From Streptomyces antioxidans (GTDB lineage: Bacteria > Actinomycetota > Actinomycetes > Streptomycetales > Streptomycetaceae): a DNA stretch of 64,000 nucleotides. The stretch is taken from positions 16,451 to 80,450 of the forward strand of contig NZ_LAKD02000070.1 in assembly GCF_000968685.2 (NCBI RefSeq), written 5' to 3'. The position numbers were made by a program, and so were the translations under genes. Under the pieces are notes generated by a model, which had not been told where the DNA came from, did not search any database, and saw nothing but the letters and a program-made list of their open reading frames with translations. This document shows positions 49,369 to 59,009 of this stretch, piece after piece. The first letter of the stretch is position 1. Each line of letters starts with the position of its first letter.

Positions 49369-50667
49369 ATGCTGAGGAGAACGGCGTACGCACTGCTGGT
49401 GCTCGCTCTCGCGGGCGCCACCACCGCCTGCGGCCGGTCGGCCGTCGACCCCGGGGCCGCCCGGGGCGCCCGCGGACCCATCACGGTCTGGCTGTCGAAC
49501 AACGCCCAGGAGGTGGCCTGGGGGAAGACCATGGTCGCCGCCTGGAACAGGAGCCATCCGGGCCAGCGCGTCACGGCCCAGCAGATCCCGGCGGGCAAGA
49601 CCTCCGAAGAGGCCATCAGCGCCTCGATCGTCGCGGGGACCAGCGCCTGTCTGGTCTTCAACACCTCGCCCGCCTCGGTGCCGACCTTCGAGAAGCAGAA
49701 CGGCCTGGTGCCGCTGAGCGACTTCCCGGACGGTGACGCGTACATCAAGAAGCGCGGCGGCGCCCTCACCGAGCAGTACGCGTCGCAGGACGGGAAGTTC
49801 TACCAACTGCCCTGGAAGAGCAACCCGGTGATGATCCTCTACAACAAGAAGATCTTCAAGAAGGCCGGGCTCGACCCCGAGCACCCCCGGCTGGCGACCT
49901 ACGCCCAGTTCCTGGAGACCTCCCGCACCCTCGTGCGCAGCGGCGCCGCGAAGGCCGCGATCTGGCCCGCGCCCAGCAGCGAGTTCTTCCAGTCCTGGCT
50001 GGACTTCTACCCCGCGTTCGCCGCGGAGAGCGGCGGCAGGCAGTTCATCGAGGACGGCAGGGTGCGGTTCGACTCGACGGCCGGCCGGCGGGCCGCCGCG
50101 TTCTGGCGCACGCTGTACGCCGAGAAGCTCGCCCCGCAGGAGCTCTACCCCGGTGACGCCGTGAACGACGGGAAGGCCGCGATGGCCACCGTCGGCCCCT
50201 GGGCCGTCTCCGCCTACAAGGACAGCGTGGACATCGGGGTGGCCCCGATACCGACCGCCGCCGGAAAGCCGCCCGGGGACACGTACTCCTTCAGCGACGA
50301 GAAGTCCGCCGCGATGTTCAGCGCCTGCCGCAACCGGGCCACCGCCTGGGACCTGCTGAAGTTCGCCACCTCGGCCGAGCAGGACGGGACGTTCCTCGAC
50401 GCCACCGGGCAGATGCCGATGCGCGAGGACCTGACCGCGCGCTACCCGGCCTTCTTCGCGAAGAAGCCCCTGTACAAGGTGTTCGCACGACAGGCCGAGC
50501 GGGTCGTGGAAGTCCCGAACGTACCGGGCTCCATCGACATCTGGCAGGCGTTCCGCGCCGAGTGGACCAAGTCCGTCGTCTTCGGTGACGGCTCCACCGA
50601 TGCCGCGCTGCGCAGGGCGTCCGACAAGATCACCAAGCTGCTCGACGAGTACGGAGACCCGTCATGA
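49369..50667 (+). CDS. Carbohydrate ABC transporter solute-binding lipoprotein
   Basis: 432 residues. Lipoprotein signal peptide (MLRRTAYALLVLALAGATTAC) with the lipid-bearing Cys at 21. Mature part is a cluster B/MalE-like sugar-binding protein: ITVWLSNNAQEVAWGKTMVAAWNR near the start, YQLPWKSNPVMILYNKKIFKKAGLD, AAMATVGPWAVS and the hinge-region helices. It captures an oligosaccharide at the membrane surface and delivers it to the two permeases encoded next. The stop overlaps the first permease start (ATGA). Confidence 0.9.
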   Translation: MLRRTAYALLVLALAGATTACGRSAVDPGAARGARGPITVWLSNNAQEVAWGKTMVAAWNRSHPGQRVTAQQIPAGKTSEEAISASIVAGTSACLVFNTSPASVPTFEKQNGLVPLSDFPDGDAYIKKRGGALTEQYASQDGKFYQLPWKSNPVMILYNKKIFKKAGLDPEHPRLATYAQFLETSRTLVRSGAAKAAIWPAPSSEFFQSWLDFYPAFAAESGGRQFIEDGRVRFDSTAGRRAAAFWRTLYAEKLAPQELYPGDAVNDGKAAMATVGPWAVSAYKDSVDIGVAPIPTAAGKPPGDTYSFSDEKSAAMFSACRNRATAWDLLKFATSAEQDGTFLDATGQMPMREDLTARYPAFFAKKPLYKVFARQAERVVEVPNVPGSIDIWQAFRAEWTKSVVFGDGSTDAALRRASDKITKLLDEYGDPS

Positions 50668-51602
50668 CCGACTCCGCCCTCACCGCCACCACTGGGCGCC
50701 ACACGTCCCACGGGGACACGGCACCCCGCCACGGACGGTTCCGCTCCGGGACCGGGGCGCTGTTCGTGACCCCCTACGTGCTGTTCCTCGTCGTCGTGTT
50801 CGCGGTCCCGCTCGGGTACACGCTGTGGATCTCCGTCCACCGCTTCTACTTCACCGCCCCCGGTACCCACGCCGACGCGCCGTGGGTGGGGCTGGCCAAC
50901 TACCGGGACGTCTTCACCGATCCGGTGGTGGGCCGCGCCTTCCTGAACATCGCCGTCTTCCTCGTGATCAACGTGCCGCTCACGGTGCTGCTCGCGCTTG
51001 TCCTGGCCTCCGCGCTGAACGCGAAGATACGTTTCCGCACCTTCTTCCGCGCCGCCTACTACCTGCCGTACATCACGGCGAGCGTCGCACTGGTCGGGGT
51101 GTGGCAGTTCATGTTCGGCACGGACGGTTTCGTCAACCACCTGCTCGGCCCGCACGCCCCTGACCCCTCGTGGCTGGTCAACTCGCACCTCGCGATGCCG
51201 ATGATCGCCTTCTTCGTCACCTGGAAGCAGCTGGGCTTCTTCGTGATGCTGTACCTCGCCGCGCTCCAGAACGTCGGCGCTGAGCTGTACGAGGCGGCCT
51301 CGGTCGACGGGGCGGGCCGGGTACGGCAGTTCTTCTCGGTCACGGTGCCCGGGGTGCGGCCCGCGACCACCCTCGTCGTCATCTACGCGATCATCACGGG
51401 CGCCAACCTCTTCAGCGAGCCCTATCTGCTGACCGGCGGCGGCGGGCCGGACCACGCCTCCACCTCGCCCGTGCTGCTCATGTACCAGAAGGGCATCGAG
51501 CAGGGCCATCCGGACTTCGCCGCCGCGCTCGGCGTGGTGCTGGTGGGCTTCGTCCTCGTCATCTCGCTGGCCGCCCGCAAGCTCACCGAGAGGGGCAACT
51601 GA
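50664..51602 (+). CDS. Sugar ABC transporter permease (MalF/LacF type)
   Basis: 312 residues, six transmembrane helices, first around 34-58 (GALFVTPYVLFLVVVFAVPLGYTLW). The EAA loop that docks the ATPase reads YEAASVDGAGRVRQFFSVTVPGVRP near 205-230. CUT1-class permease, partner of the next gene. It starts within the stop of the binding-protein gene and is followed after 1 nt by the second permease gene. Confidence 0.92.
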   Translation: MTDSALTATTGRHTSHGDTAPRHGRFRSGTGALFVTPYVLFLVVVFAVPLGYTLWISVHRFYFTAPGTHADAPWVGLANYRDVFTDPVVGRAFLNIAVFLVINVPLTVLLALVLASALNAKIRFRTFFRAAYYLPYITASVALVGVWQFMFGTDGFVNHLLGPHAPDPSWLVNSHLAMPMIAFFVTWKQLGFFVMLYLAALQNVGAELYEAASVDGAGRVRQFFSVTVPGVRPATTLVVIYAIITGANLFSEPYLLTGGGGPDHASTSPVLLMYQKGIEQGHPDFAAALGVVLVGFVLVISLAARKLTERGN

Positions 51603-51603
51603 C

Positions 51604-52533
51604 ATGACCGCCTCCATCACCAACACGGACGGCTCGGCGACGGGCGGCGTGGCCGAGGACGTTCCGGCCAAGGGCACCGCGGACCGCGTACGGCCCGGCG
51701 GCAGGCGCGGCGCCCGGGGGACCGCCGGTACGTACCTCCTGCTCACGCTGGGCGCGGTCGCCTTCCTCTTCCCCTTCTACTACATGGTCGTCGGATCCCT
51801 GCGGACGACCACGACCGGAGACCTGTCCTCCGCCGTGCCCGGCGGGCTCACCGGCGGCAACTACACGGCGGTCAACGGGGCGATCTCGCTGGGCCGCTCG
51901 CTGCTCAGCTCGGGGATCATGACCGTGGGCGTCCTGCTGTGCACCCTGGTCTTCGGGGTGCTCGCCGGCTACGCGCTGGCCCAGCTGCACTTCCGTGGCC
52001 GCGGCACCGTGTTCGCCGCGCTGCTGCTGGTGCAGATGGTGCCCTTCCAGCTGCTGACGCTCCCGCTCTACGTCCTCGTGGTCCGCGACTACGGGCTCGG
52101 CGACAACTACATCGGGATGATCCTGCCGTTCGCGATCAACTCGACGGCCGTGTTCCTGTTCCGGCAGTTCTTCCTCCAGATGCCGCAGTCCCTCTTCGAG
52201 GCAGCCCGCATCGACGGCGCGGGCGAACTGCGCATCCTGTGGCGGATCGCGCTGCCGATGGCCCGGCCCGCCGTGCTCACCGCGATGCTGCTCACCTTCA
52301 TCGGCCCGTGGAACGAGTTCCTGTGGCCGTTCCTCGTCACGAAGGACGCCGACAAGCAGCCGCTGGCCGTGTCCCTGGCCAGCTTCCTGTCCAACCTCCA
52401 GGGCACGGTCGCCAACCCGGCCGGGGCCCTGCTGGCCGGGGCCTGTGTGCTGGCCGCCCCGGCGGTGGCCCTGTTCCTGCTGTTCCAGCGCCACTTCACC
52501 TCGACCGATATCGACTCCGGAGTAAAGGGCTGA
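51604..52533 (+). CDS. Sugar ABC transporter permease (MalG/LacG type)
   Basis: 309 residues. A ~38-residue polar N-terminal extension precedes six transmembrane helices, the first about TYLLLTLGAVAFLFPFYYMVVG. The EAA loop is FEAARIDGAGELRILWRIALPMARP. No ATPase gene accompanies the system; CUT1 importers in Streptomyces commonly share the ATPase MsiK encoded elsewhere, so that is expected here (known family habit, not seen in the window). Confidence 0.92.
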   Translation: MTASITNTDGSATGGVAEDVPAKGTADRVRPGGRRGARGTAGTYLLLTLGAVAFLFPFYYMVVGSLRTTTTGDLSSAVPGGLTGGNYTAVNGAISLGRSLLSSGIMTVGVLLCTLVFGVLAGYALAQLHFRGRGTVFAALLLVQMVPFQLLTLPLYVLVVRDYGLGDNYIGMILPFAINSTAVFLFRQFFLQMPQSLFEAARIDGAGELRILWRIALPMARPAVLTAMLLTFIGPWNEFLWPFLVTKDADKQPLAVSLASFLSNLQGTVANPAGALLAGACVLAAPAVALFLLFQRHFTSTDIDSGVKG

Positions 52534-52541
52534 TTCCCCCC

Positions 52542-53663
52542 ATGAGCACTACCGGCACTACCGGGACCACCGGCACTACGGGCACCACCAGTACCACCGG
52601 CGCCGCCGCGCGCATCCCCTATCGCCTGGTACGCAAGGGCCTGGTCATGTCCCCGCTGCCCGGCGAGGCCAACGAGGCCGAGGGGGTGCTCAACCCGGCG
52701 TCCGGGCGCACCCCCGACGGGCTTCTGCACCTGCTGCCGCGGCTCGTCGCCGAGGGCAATGTCTCCCGCGTCGGCCTCGCCGAGGTCACCTTCACCGACG
52801 GTGTGCCCAGCGGTGTCGAGCGGCGCGGCGTCGTCCTCGCACCCGACGAGGGCTGGGAGCGCGGCAAGGGCAACGCCGGTGTCGAGGACCCCCGCGTCAC
52901 CTGGATCCCCTCGCTCGGCAGGCATGTGATGTCCTACGTCGCCTACGGACCGCTCGGCCCGAAGCCGGCGCTCGCCGTGTCCGAGGACCTGGCCGAATGG
53001 ACCCGGCTCGGCCCGGTCCAGTTCGCCTACCAGCCGGACCTCGACACCGATCTCAACCTCTTCCCGAACAAGGACGTCGTCCACTTCCCCGAGCCCGTGC
53101 CAGGACCGGACGGCGAACCCGCCTACGCGATGCTGCACCGTCCCATGTGGGACCTCGGCTGGTTCCGGCCAGGCGAGGGGGTCCACCTGCCCGCCGGGGT
53201 CACCGACGAACGGCCCGGCATCTGGATCTCGTACGTCCCCGTCGCCGAGGCCGAGGCCGACATCCGTGCCCTGGTCCGCCCGCGCGCCCACCGCCTCGTC
53301 GCCCTGTCCGCGCACCCCTGGGAGGAGCTGAAGATCGGCGCGGGGCCCGCCCCGATCCGGGTGCCCGAGGGCTGGCTGCTCATCCACCACGGCGTCTCCG
53401 GCCACATCGAGGACCCCTTCGTACCGAACCAGAAGGTGTCCTACGCGGCCGGTGCCATGATCCTCGACCCGGCCGACCCCGCGAAGGTCCTCGCCCGCTC
53501 CGAGGAGCCGCTTATGGCGCCCGAGACCGAGGAGGAGCGCACCGGCACCGTCCCCAACGTCGTCTTCCCGACCGCTGTCGAGGAGGTCGACGGGGAGCTG
53601 TACGTGTTCTACGGCATGGCCGACGCGCACATCGGCGTCGCCCTGCTCGAGCGCACGGCATGA
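52542..53663 (+). CDS. GH130-family glycoside phosphorylase/hydrolase
   Basis: 373 residues, five-bladed beta-propeller type. GH130 signatures: GVEDPRVTW (catalytic Asp), NKDVVHFPEP, MLHRPMWD, IHHGVSGHIEDPFVPNQK region and FPTAVEEVDGELYVFYGMAD. GH130 enzymes mostly act on beta-mannosides by phosphorolysis or hydrolysis. The first ~18 residues are a Thr-Thr-Gly repeat encoded by a CCGGCACTA-type DNA repeat, probably disordered. ATG 52542 lies 8 nt after the permease stop. It should process the imported oligosaccharide inside the cell. Confidence 0.87.
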   Translation: MSTTGTTGTTGTTGTTSTTGAAARIPYRLVRKGLVMSPLPGEANEAEGVLNPASGRTPDGLLHLLPRLVAEGNVSRVGLAEVTFTDGVPSGVERRGVVLAPDEGWERGKGNAGVEDPRVTWIPSLGRHVMSYVAYGPLGPKPALAVSEDLAEWTRLGPVQFAYQPDLDTDLNLFPNKDVVHFPEPVPGPDGEPAYAMLHRPMWDLGWFRPGEGVHLPAGVTDERPGIWISYVPVAEAEADIRALVRPRAHRLVALSAHPWEELKIGAGPAPIRVPEGWLLIHHGVSGHIEDPFVPNQKVSYAAGAMILDPADPAKVLARSEEPLMAPETEEERTGTVPNVVFPTAVEEVDGELYVFYGMADAHIGVALLERTA

Positions 53664-53754
53664 CCTCCGCTCCGGTCCCGCCCGGTCCCGGTCCGGTCGG
53701 CGCTGAACGGTCCGTACCGGGCGCCGGTGCCGGACCGCAGGTCCGGGAGTCCGC

Positions 53755-55380
53755 ATGAGCTGGTGGCGGGATGCCGTCTGCTACGAGGTGTATCCGCGCG
53801 CGTTCGCCGACTCGGACGGCGACGGGACCGGTGACCTCGCCGGGGCGGCCGCGCGCCTCGGCCACATCGCGGAACTGGGCGCGGACGCCGTGTGGATCAC
53901 GCCCTTCTATCCGTCGCCGCTCGCCGACGGCGGATACGACATCGCCGACCACACCGGCGTCGCCGCGGACCTCGGCAGCCCCGGGGACTTCGACCGGCTC
54001 ACCGCCCGCGCCCATGAGCTGGGCCTGAGGCTCATCGTCGACCTCGTGCCGAACCACACCTCCGACCGGCACCCCTGGTTCCGGGAGGCGCTGGCGGCGG
54101 GGCCCGGCTCCGCCGCGCGCGAACGCTATCTGTTCCGCGCCGGACGCGGCCCGTCCGGCGCGCTCCCGCCCAACGACTGGCAGTCGGCCTTCGGCGGACC
54201 CGCCTGGACCCGGGTGGCCGACGGCGAGTGGTACTGCCATCTGCACGCCCCCGAACAGCCCGACCTCAACTGGCGGGATCCGGGGGTCCGTTCCGCCTTC
54301 ACCGGCATCCTGCGGCACTGGCTGGACCGGGGCGTGGACGGCTTCCGCGTCGATGTGGCGCACGCCCTGTTCAAGGCCGAGGGGCTGCCCGACGCCGGGC
54401 CGGGACAGCACGGGGACCCGCGGCGCAACCACCTCATGCCGTACTACGACCAGGAGGAGCTGCACCCCCTGTACCGCGAGTGGCGTGCCCTGCTGGACAG
54501 CCATCCGGCGCCGCCCGGCGCGGTACCGCCGCACGAGCGGGTGATGGTCGCCGAGTCCGCCGTGTTCGACCCCGACCGGCTGGCCCGCTACATCCGGCCC
54601 GACGAGATGCACCAGGCGTTCAACTTCGCCTTCCTGGAGGCCGCCTGGGACCCGGCGGAGCTGCGCCGCGTCATCGACGCCTCGCTGTCCGGCCCCGGTG
54701 GCGGACCGGTCACCTGGCTGCTCTCCAGCCATGACGCGGTCCGGCCGGTGACCCGCCTCGGCTCCGCCGCCCGCGCCCGCGCGGCGGCCCTGCTCATGCT
54801 CGCACTGCCCGGCTCCGCCTACCTCTACCAGGGCGAGGAACTCGGCCTGCCCCAGGCCGCCGTACCCGACGACCGCGTCCGCGACCCGCTCTGGGAACGC
54901 TCAGGACACACCGACCGGGGCCGCGACGGCTCCCGCGTACCGCTGCCCTGGTCCGGCGACCGGGCCCCGTACGGCTTCACCACCGCCGCACCCGAACACA
55001 CCTGGCTGCCGCAGCCGGACGACTGGGCGCGGTACACCGTGGCCGCCCAGGAGCGGGACCCCGGCTCGACGCTCGCCCTGTACCGCGCCGCCCTCCGGCT
55101 GCGCCGCGCCCACCCCGCGCCGGATCCGGCGGCCCCGCCCCACTGGTACTCGGCGGCCGGGGATCCGTACCTCGCGTTCCGGCGCGGCGCGCTCGGCTGC
55201 GTCGTCAACCTCGGTACGCGATCGCTGTCCCGGGCCGCGCTCGGCGTACCGGGCCGCGCGGTACTGGCCAGTGGCCCCCTCGATGGCGACGCGCTCCCGC
55301 CCGACACCGCCCTGTGGCTCCTCGACACCCCCGCTCCGCGGCATCCGCCGGACGTGCCGCCCGGTCCGCCACGGATATGA
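53755..55380 (+). CDS. GH13 alpha-glucosidase/oligo-glycosidase
   Basis: 541 residues of alpha-amylase family. Motifs: I DLVPNHTSD, II GFRVDVAHAL (nucleophile Asp), III VMVAESAVF (acid/base Glu), IV LLSSHDAVRP (transition-state Asp). The N-terminus WWRDAVCYEVYPRAFADSDGDGTGDLAG is typical of oligo-1,6-glucosidase and alpha-glucosidase types. No signal peptide, so it works in the cytoplasm. Cleavage specificity is open: pairing with GH130 suggests a mixed alpha-gluco/beta-manno substrate or two different sugars. A short non-coding gap of ~90 nt separates it from the GH130 gene. Confidence 0.9.
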   Translation: MSWWRDAVCYEVYPRAFADSDGDGTGDLAGAAARLGHIAELGADAVWITPFYPSPLADGGYDIADHTGVAADLGSPGDFDRLTARAHELGLRLIVDLVPNHTSDRHPWFREALAAGPGSAARERYLFRAGRGPSGALPPNDWQSAFGGPAWTRVADGEWYCHLHAPEQPDLNWRDPGVRSAFTGILRHWLDRGVDGFRVDVAHALFKAEGLPDAGPGQHGDPRRNHLMPYYDQEELHPLYREWRALLDSHPAPPGAVPPHERVMVAESAVFDPDRLARYIRPDEMHQAFNFAFLEAAWDPAELRRVIDASLSGPGGGPVTWLLSSHDAVRPVTRLGSAARARAAALLMLALPGSAYLYQGEELGLPQAAVPDDRVRDPLWERSGHTDRGRDGSRVPLPWSGDRAPYGFTTAAPEHTWLPQPDDWARYTVAAQERDPGSTLALYRAALRLRRAHPAPDPAAPPHWYSAAGDPYLAFRRGALGCVVNLGTRSLSRAALGVPGRAVLASGPLDGDALPPDTALWLLDTPAPRHPPDVPPGPPRI

Positions 55381-55399
55381 TGACAACGGTCGCACAGAG

Positions 55400-55415
55400 C
55401 GACAATCTGTTGTCG
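55400..55415. promoter_or_regulatory. Inverted repeat CGACAA-TCTG-TTGTCG before the MarR gene
   Basis: Perfect 6-4-6 inverted repeat, 19 bp before GTG 55435 and inside the likely promoter. Typical size and position for a MarR autoregulatory operator. GGGGAG at 55419-55424 is the ribosome site. Confidence 0.65.
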
Positions 55416-55434
55416 ATCGGGGAGATGAGGCCGC

Positions 55435-55893
55435 GTGCCCGACGAGATGGCCCTTCTGGTCGCCGACGTCTACGAGGCGGCGGGTGTACTGCGCCGGTCG
55501 GGGGAGGCCGTCGCCGCGGCGGAGGGGCAGACCCAGGCCCGATGGCAGCTGCTCAGCGTGGTCTCCGACAGTCCGCGGAGCGTGGCCCAGGCGGCCCGCC
55601 GGCTGGGCATCTCCCGCCAGGCAGCACAGCGGGTCGCGAACGACCTGGTCCATGCGGAACTGGCCGCCTTCCGGCCCAACCCCGATCACCGCAGCTCCCC
55701 GCTCCTGGCCCTCACATCCGCCGGCGAGGACGTCCTGGACAGGATCACCGCCCGCGCCGCCGAGGCCCACGAGGCGTTCGCGCGGGGCATTCCGCCGGAG
55801 GAGGTCCGCGCGGCGCGCGCACTGCTGCACCGCCTCGTCGAGCGGGTGCGAGACCACGAGGACGAGGGCGCTCGCGCTCGGAACGCGCGGTGA
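55435..55893 (+). CDS. MarR-family transcriptional regulator
   Basis: 152 residues. Winged helix with recognition region RSVAQAARRLGISRQAAQRVANDLVHAELAAFRPNPDHRSSPLLALT (landmark, ~37-83); flanking helices form the dimer. Its ligand is unknown. It likely represses itself through the 55400-55415 repeat. The MMPL transporter gene faces it convergently and could be a target elsewhere in its promoter, but no copy of the operator was found upstream of that gene. Confidence 0.87.
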   Translation: MPDEMALLVADVYEAAGVLRRSGEAVAAAEGQTQARWQLLSVVSDSPRSVAQAARRLGISRQAAQRVANDLVHAELAAFRPNPDHRSSPLLALTSAGEDVLDRITARAAEAHEAFARGIPPEEVRAARALLHRLVERVRDHEDEGARARNAR

Positions 55894-55958
55894 CCTCCGG
55901 CCGCCCCGGCGCCGCCGCGCCCCGCCGGACCAGGCGGCCGGTGGGGCCCTCAGCCACC

Positions 55959-55993
55959 GGTGGCCCTCCGCGACGATGCCGCGAAGGGCCACC
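55959..55993. terminator. Bidirectional terminator between marR-type and MMPL genes
   Basis: 14-bp inverted repeat with one mismatch (55959-55972 with 55980-55993), 7-nt loop, between convergent genes. Confidence 0.7.
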
Positions 55994-56054
55994 GCGGCGT
56001 TTCCGCGGCCGGGTCAGCCGCGGATCACGCCCGTAAGGCGGCGTCAGCCGGGGA

Positions 56055-58223
56055 TCACACCCTTACGGTGTCATCGGCGGCGTCGGGCTCCTCGGCACGC
56101 CCCGGACCGGAGGCACCGGACGCGTGGGGGGAGTCGAAGCGGTGGTTGGGCCACCACGCCTTGGAGCCGAGCATCGCGGTCACCGTCGGCACCAGCAGCA
56201 GCGCCATGATGAACGCGGTGAGCAGGATGCCGAAGGCGACGGCGAACCCCATCTGCTGGAGCATGGTGTTGCTGGCCAGCATCAGCACACCGAAGGTGCC
56301 CGCGAGGATGATGGCGGCCGAACCGATCGTCGGCGCCGACTGGGCCACCGCGAGCCGGGCCGCCTCGGCCGGGGACTTGCCCTTCCCGACCTCCTCCCGC
56401 AATCGGGCCACCATCAGGATGTTGTAGTCCGTGCCGATCGCCACCACGAACAGATAGACCACGATCGGCAGCATGAAGAGCAGACCGTTCTCGCCCTTGA
56501 TGTCCTGGAACAGCCAGACCGTCGAGCCCAGGGTCGCGGCGAAGCCGAGGCCCACGGCGAGCATCAGGTACAGCGGCGCCACCACGCTGCGCAGCAGCAG
56601 GCCGAGGATCAGCATGATGGCCACGCCCGCGACCGGGAACACCAGCCGGTAGTCGTGGTTGACCGCGTCCTCGATGTCGCTCAGTACCGCGGTCGTCCCG
56701 CCCACCAGGACCTCGCTGCCCTGCGGCGCGGACGCGTGCGCGGTGTCCCGCAGCTCCCCGGACACCAGCGAGATGGCCTTCTCCGAGGCGGGCCGGTACT
56801 TCAGCACGACGCTGAACTGGGCCACATCACCCCTGGGGTTGGGAACGGCGGGGGAGACCTCGCCGACGCCCTCGACCCCCTCCAGCTTCTTCCGGAACCC
56901 GCTCAGCGCCGCGGGGTCCAGCTTGGCGCCGCCGTCGGACTGCACGTACACCAGGGTCGGGTCGGACTCACCGGCCGAGAAGCTCTTCTGCAGATCCGCC
57001 ATGGCCTGGACGGACTCCAGGTCCTTCGGCAGCGAGCTGTCGGTGTCGAACTCCGCCTTGAAGCCGAACGCGCCCACCGCGAGGGCCGCCAGCACACAGG
57101 CGGACACCGTGGCGATCAGCCCGGGACGGCGCGAGATCAAGGCGCCGGTGCCGTTGGCGAGCCGGTTGCGGGGCGCCTGCTTCCACGCCTTGGACGGCCA
57201 GAACGCCTTCGTCCCCAGCAGCGAGAACACCGCGGGCACCAGGGTGAGGGCCGCCACCAGGGTCACCGCGACGGAGATCGCCAGCGATGGCCCCATGGCG
57301 CGCATGCTGCCCATCGTCGACAGCGTCAGGGCGAGGAACGCCACGATGACCGCGCCGGCCGCCGATGCGATGGTCTCGCCGACCCGGGAAGTGGCGTCGA
57401 TCAGCGCTCCCTTGGGCTCCTGGCCCTGGCGGAGGTGTTCGCGGTAGCGGAACAGCAGGAACAGCATGTAGTCCGTGCCGACGCCGAACAGCACCACGAT
57501 CAGGATCGCGGAGACGCTGCTGTCGGCCTCGAGTCCGAACAGATCGCTGGCGGTGGCGATCAGACCCTGGGCCATGGTGAACATCACCAGGATCATCAGC
57601 ACGGGCATCAGCGCGATGAGCGGACTGCGGAAGATGGCGCCGAGCAGCACGATGATCAGGACCAGGGTGGCCATCATGATCATGGCGTCGGTGTCACCCG
57701 AGGACTCGGTGGAATCGAGCGCCGAGGCCGCGGGACCGGCCACCGAGACCTTCAGCGCGGTGCCCTTCAGGAGTCCGTCGCGGTCCGCGCGCAGATCCTT
57801 GACCGACTTCTGGGTGTCCTCGTTGTAGACGTCCTTCTTGGTCGAATAGATGTTGGCCAGCGCCATCTCGCCGTCCTTGGAGACGGCTTCGGGCGTGGTC
57901 ACCACGGACTTGAAGGTCTTGTACTTCTCGTCCTGGAACCCCTTGGTCGCCTTGACGACGGCGGCCTTGTCGGCCTCGGAGAGCTTTCCGCCGTCCTGCC
58001 GCTGGTAGACCAGGATGGCGGCCGCCTTCTCCTGCTGCGGGAACGCGTGTTCCTGGAGCTTGGACACCCGCACCGATTCGTAGTGCGAGGGCAGGAAGTC
58101 GGCTTGGTCGGTGCTGGACTTCAGCGGTGGGGCAAGGATGGCCAGGCCGATCGCCGCGATCACCCACATCGCGACGACCAGCCATGGACGGTTGACGGAG
58201 AACCGCCCTATTCGCCCGAACAT
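56055..58223 (-). CDS. MMPL/RND-family membrane transporter
   Basis: 722 residues with 12 helices and two large extracellular loops, a classic actinobacterial MMPL exporter. Landmarks: N-terminal MFGRIGRFSVNRPWLVVAMW, the GxxxDY motifs FGVGTDYMLFLLFRYRE (first repeat) and VAIGTDYNILMVARLREE (second repeat), whose Asp/Tyr pairs carry protons. Such proteins export lipids, siderophores or drugs. ATG 58223 with AAGGAG upstream; a 55-residue longer frame is unlikely. C-terminus is hydrophilic and ends in DAADDTVRV. Confidence 0.9.
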   Translation of the reverse strand: MFGRIGRFSVNRPWLVVAMWVIAAIGLAILAPPLKSSTDQADFLPSHYESVRVSKLQEHAFPQQEKAAAILVYQRQDGGKLSEADKAAVVKATKGFQDEKYKTFKSVVTTPEAVSKDGEMALANIYSTKKDVYNEDTQKSVKDLRADRDGLLKGTALKVSVAGPAASALDSTESSGDTDAMIMMATLVLIIVLLGAIFRSPLIALMPVLMILVMFTMAQGLIATASDLFGLEADSSVSAILIVVLFGVGTDYMLFLLFRYREHLRQGQEPKGALIDATSRVGETIASAAGAVIVAFLALTLSTMGSMRAMGPSLAISVAVTLVAALTLVPAVFSLLGTKAFWPSKAWKQAPRNRLANGTGALISRRPGLIATVSACVLAALAVGAFGFKAEFDTDSSLPKDLESVQAMADLQKSFSAGESDPTLVYVQSDGGAKLDPAALSGFRKKLEGVEGVGEVSPAVPNPRGDVAQFSVVLKYRPASEKAISLVSGELRDTAHASAPQGSEVLVGGTTAVLSDIEDAVNHDYRLVFPVAGVAIMLILGLLLRSVVAPLYLMLAVGLGFAATLGSTVWLFQDIKGENGLLFMLPIVVYLFVVAIGTDYNILMVARLREEVGKGKSPAEAARLAVAQSAPTIGSAAIILAGTFGVLMLASNTMLQQMGFAVAFGILLTAFIMALLLVPTVTAMLGSKAWWPNHRFDSPHASGASGPGRAEEPDAADDTVRV

Positions 58224-58472
58224 GACGCTCCTTAGGGATTTAATGTTCCGGTAAGAGGGCACGCTAGGACAGTCTTTCGGGGCGGCACCACGTGTCCTCG
58301 TGGAAATCGGCCTGGGGGGTGAGGGCGGCTCCGCCAAAGGGTTTAGAGAAGCGGTCCGCGTCTCAGCATCCGTGCTGATGGCGCTCATCGAGCCCGGCCG
58401 AGGCCACCGTCCGAGTGCGGGGCCTCGTCGGGACTCCCCGCCACGCCTCGTCAGGAGGCGCCCGTAACCTCG

Positions 58473-59009
58473 TCAGGACTCCCCGCCGACCTCCTGGAGT
58501 GCCGTCTTCGCCGCGTCCACGAAGTCCGTGAGGGCCTGCCAGAACGGCCGGAACGCGGCGTGAAAGCGCTGCCCCGCCTCCGGCTCGCCGTCGCGCATCG
58601 CACCCAGCGCGCGGTGGAACGGGCCGGTGGCCTTCTGCAGCGCGTTCGCGGCGGTGGCCGCGGCGGCCGGGCCCTCCAGCTCGACCACCCGCACACAGCG
58701 ACGGATCTTGCCGTACTCGTCGCGTTCCCTCTCGGCCAGCTCGTCCAGGAGGGCGGGGCGGCGTTCCGCCGCACCGGTGCGCTCGGCGGCAGCGATCTCC
58801 CAGTACAACTGGCCAGTGCTGTGGGTCTGTTCGATCAGATCGAGATACGCGGTGCGCCTGCTGTCGCGCAGCCGCTCCGCACGCTGGGTGAGCGCTGCGG
58901 TGTCCGCCTGGATCCGGGCGGCCCGGGTGTTGCCGCGGCTGGTGACCCAGCTGGCCAGGACGGCGGTGCCGCCGGTGAGGGCCGCGATCCAGAATGTGCT
59001 GTCAGTCAT
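58473..59009 (-). CDS. Hypothetical protein with N-terminal membrane anchor
   Basis: 178 residues. One N-terminal hydrophobic helix (FWIAALTGGTAVLASWVTS) is followed by a long, mainly helical, charged domain (AARIQADTAALTQRAERLRDSRRTAYLDLIEQTHS ... ELAERERDEYGKIRRCVRVVELEGPAAAATAANAL as landmarks) that looks coiled-coil. No enzyme motif. Similar single-helix Streptomyces proteins exist, function unknown. ATG 59009. Divergent from the ATPase gene. Confidence 0.75.
   Translation of the reverse strand: MTDSTFWIAALTGGTAVLASWVTSRGNTRAARIQADTAALTQRAERLRDSRRTAYLDLIEQTHSTGQLYWEIAAAERTGAAERRPALLDELAERERDEYGKIRRCVRVVELEGPAAAATAANALQKATGPFHRALGAMRDGEPEAGQRFHAAFRPFWQALTDFVDAAKTALQEVGGES

Noticed and set aside
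56124..58235. 703-residue plus-strand frame opposite the MMPL gene
   Set aside because: Composition dominated by Arg, Gly, His and Asp and no ribosome site; the opposite strand encodes a clear membrane transporter.
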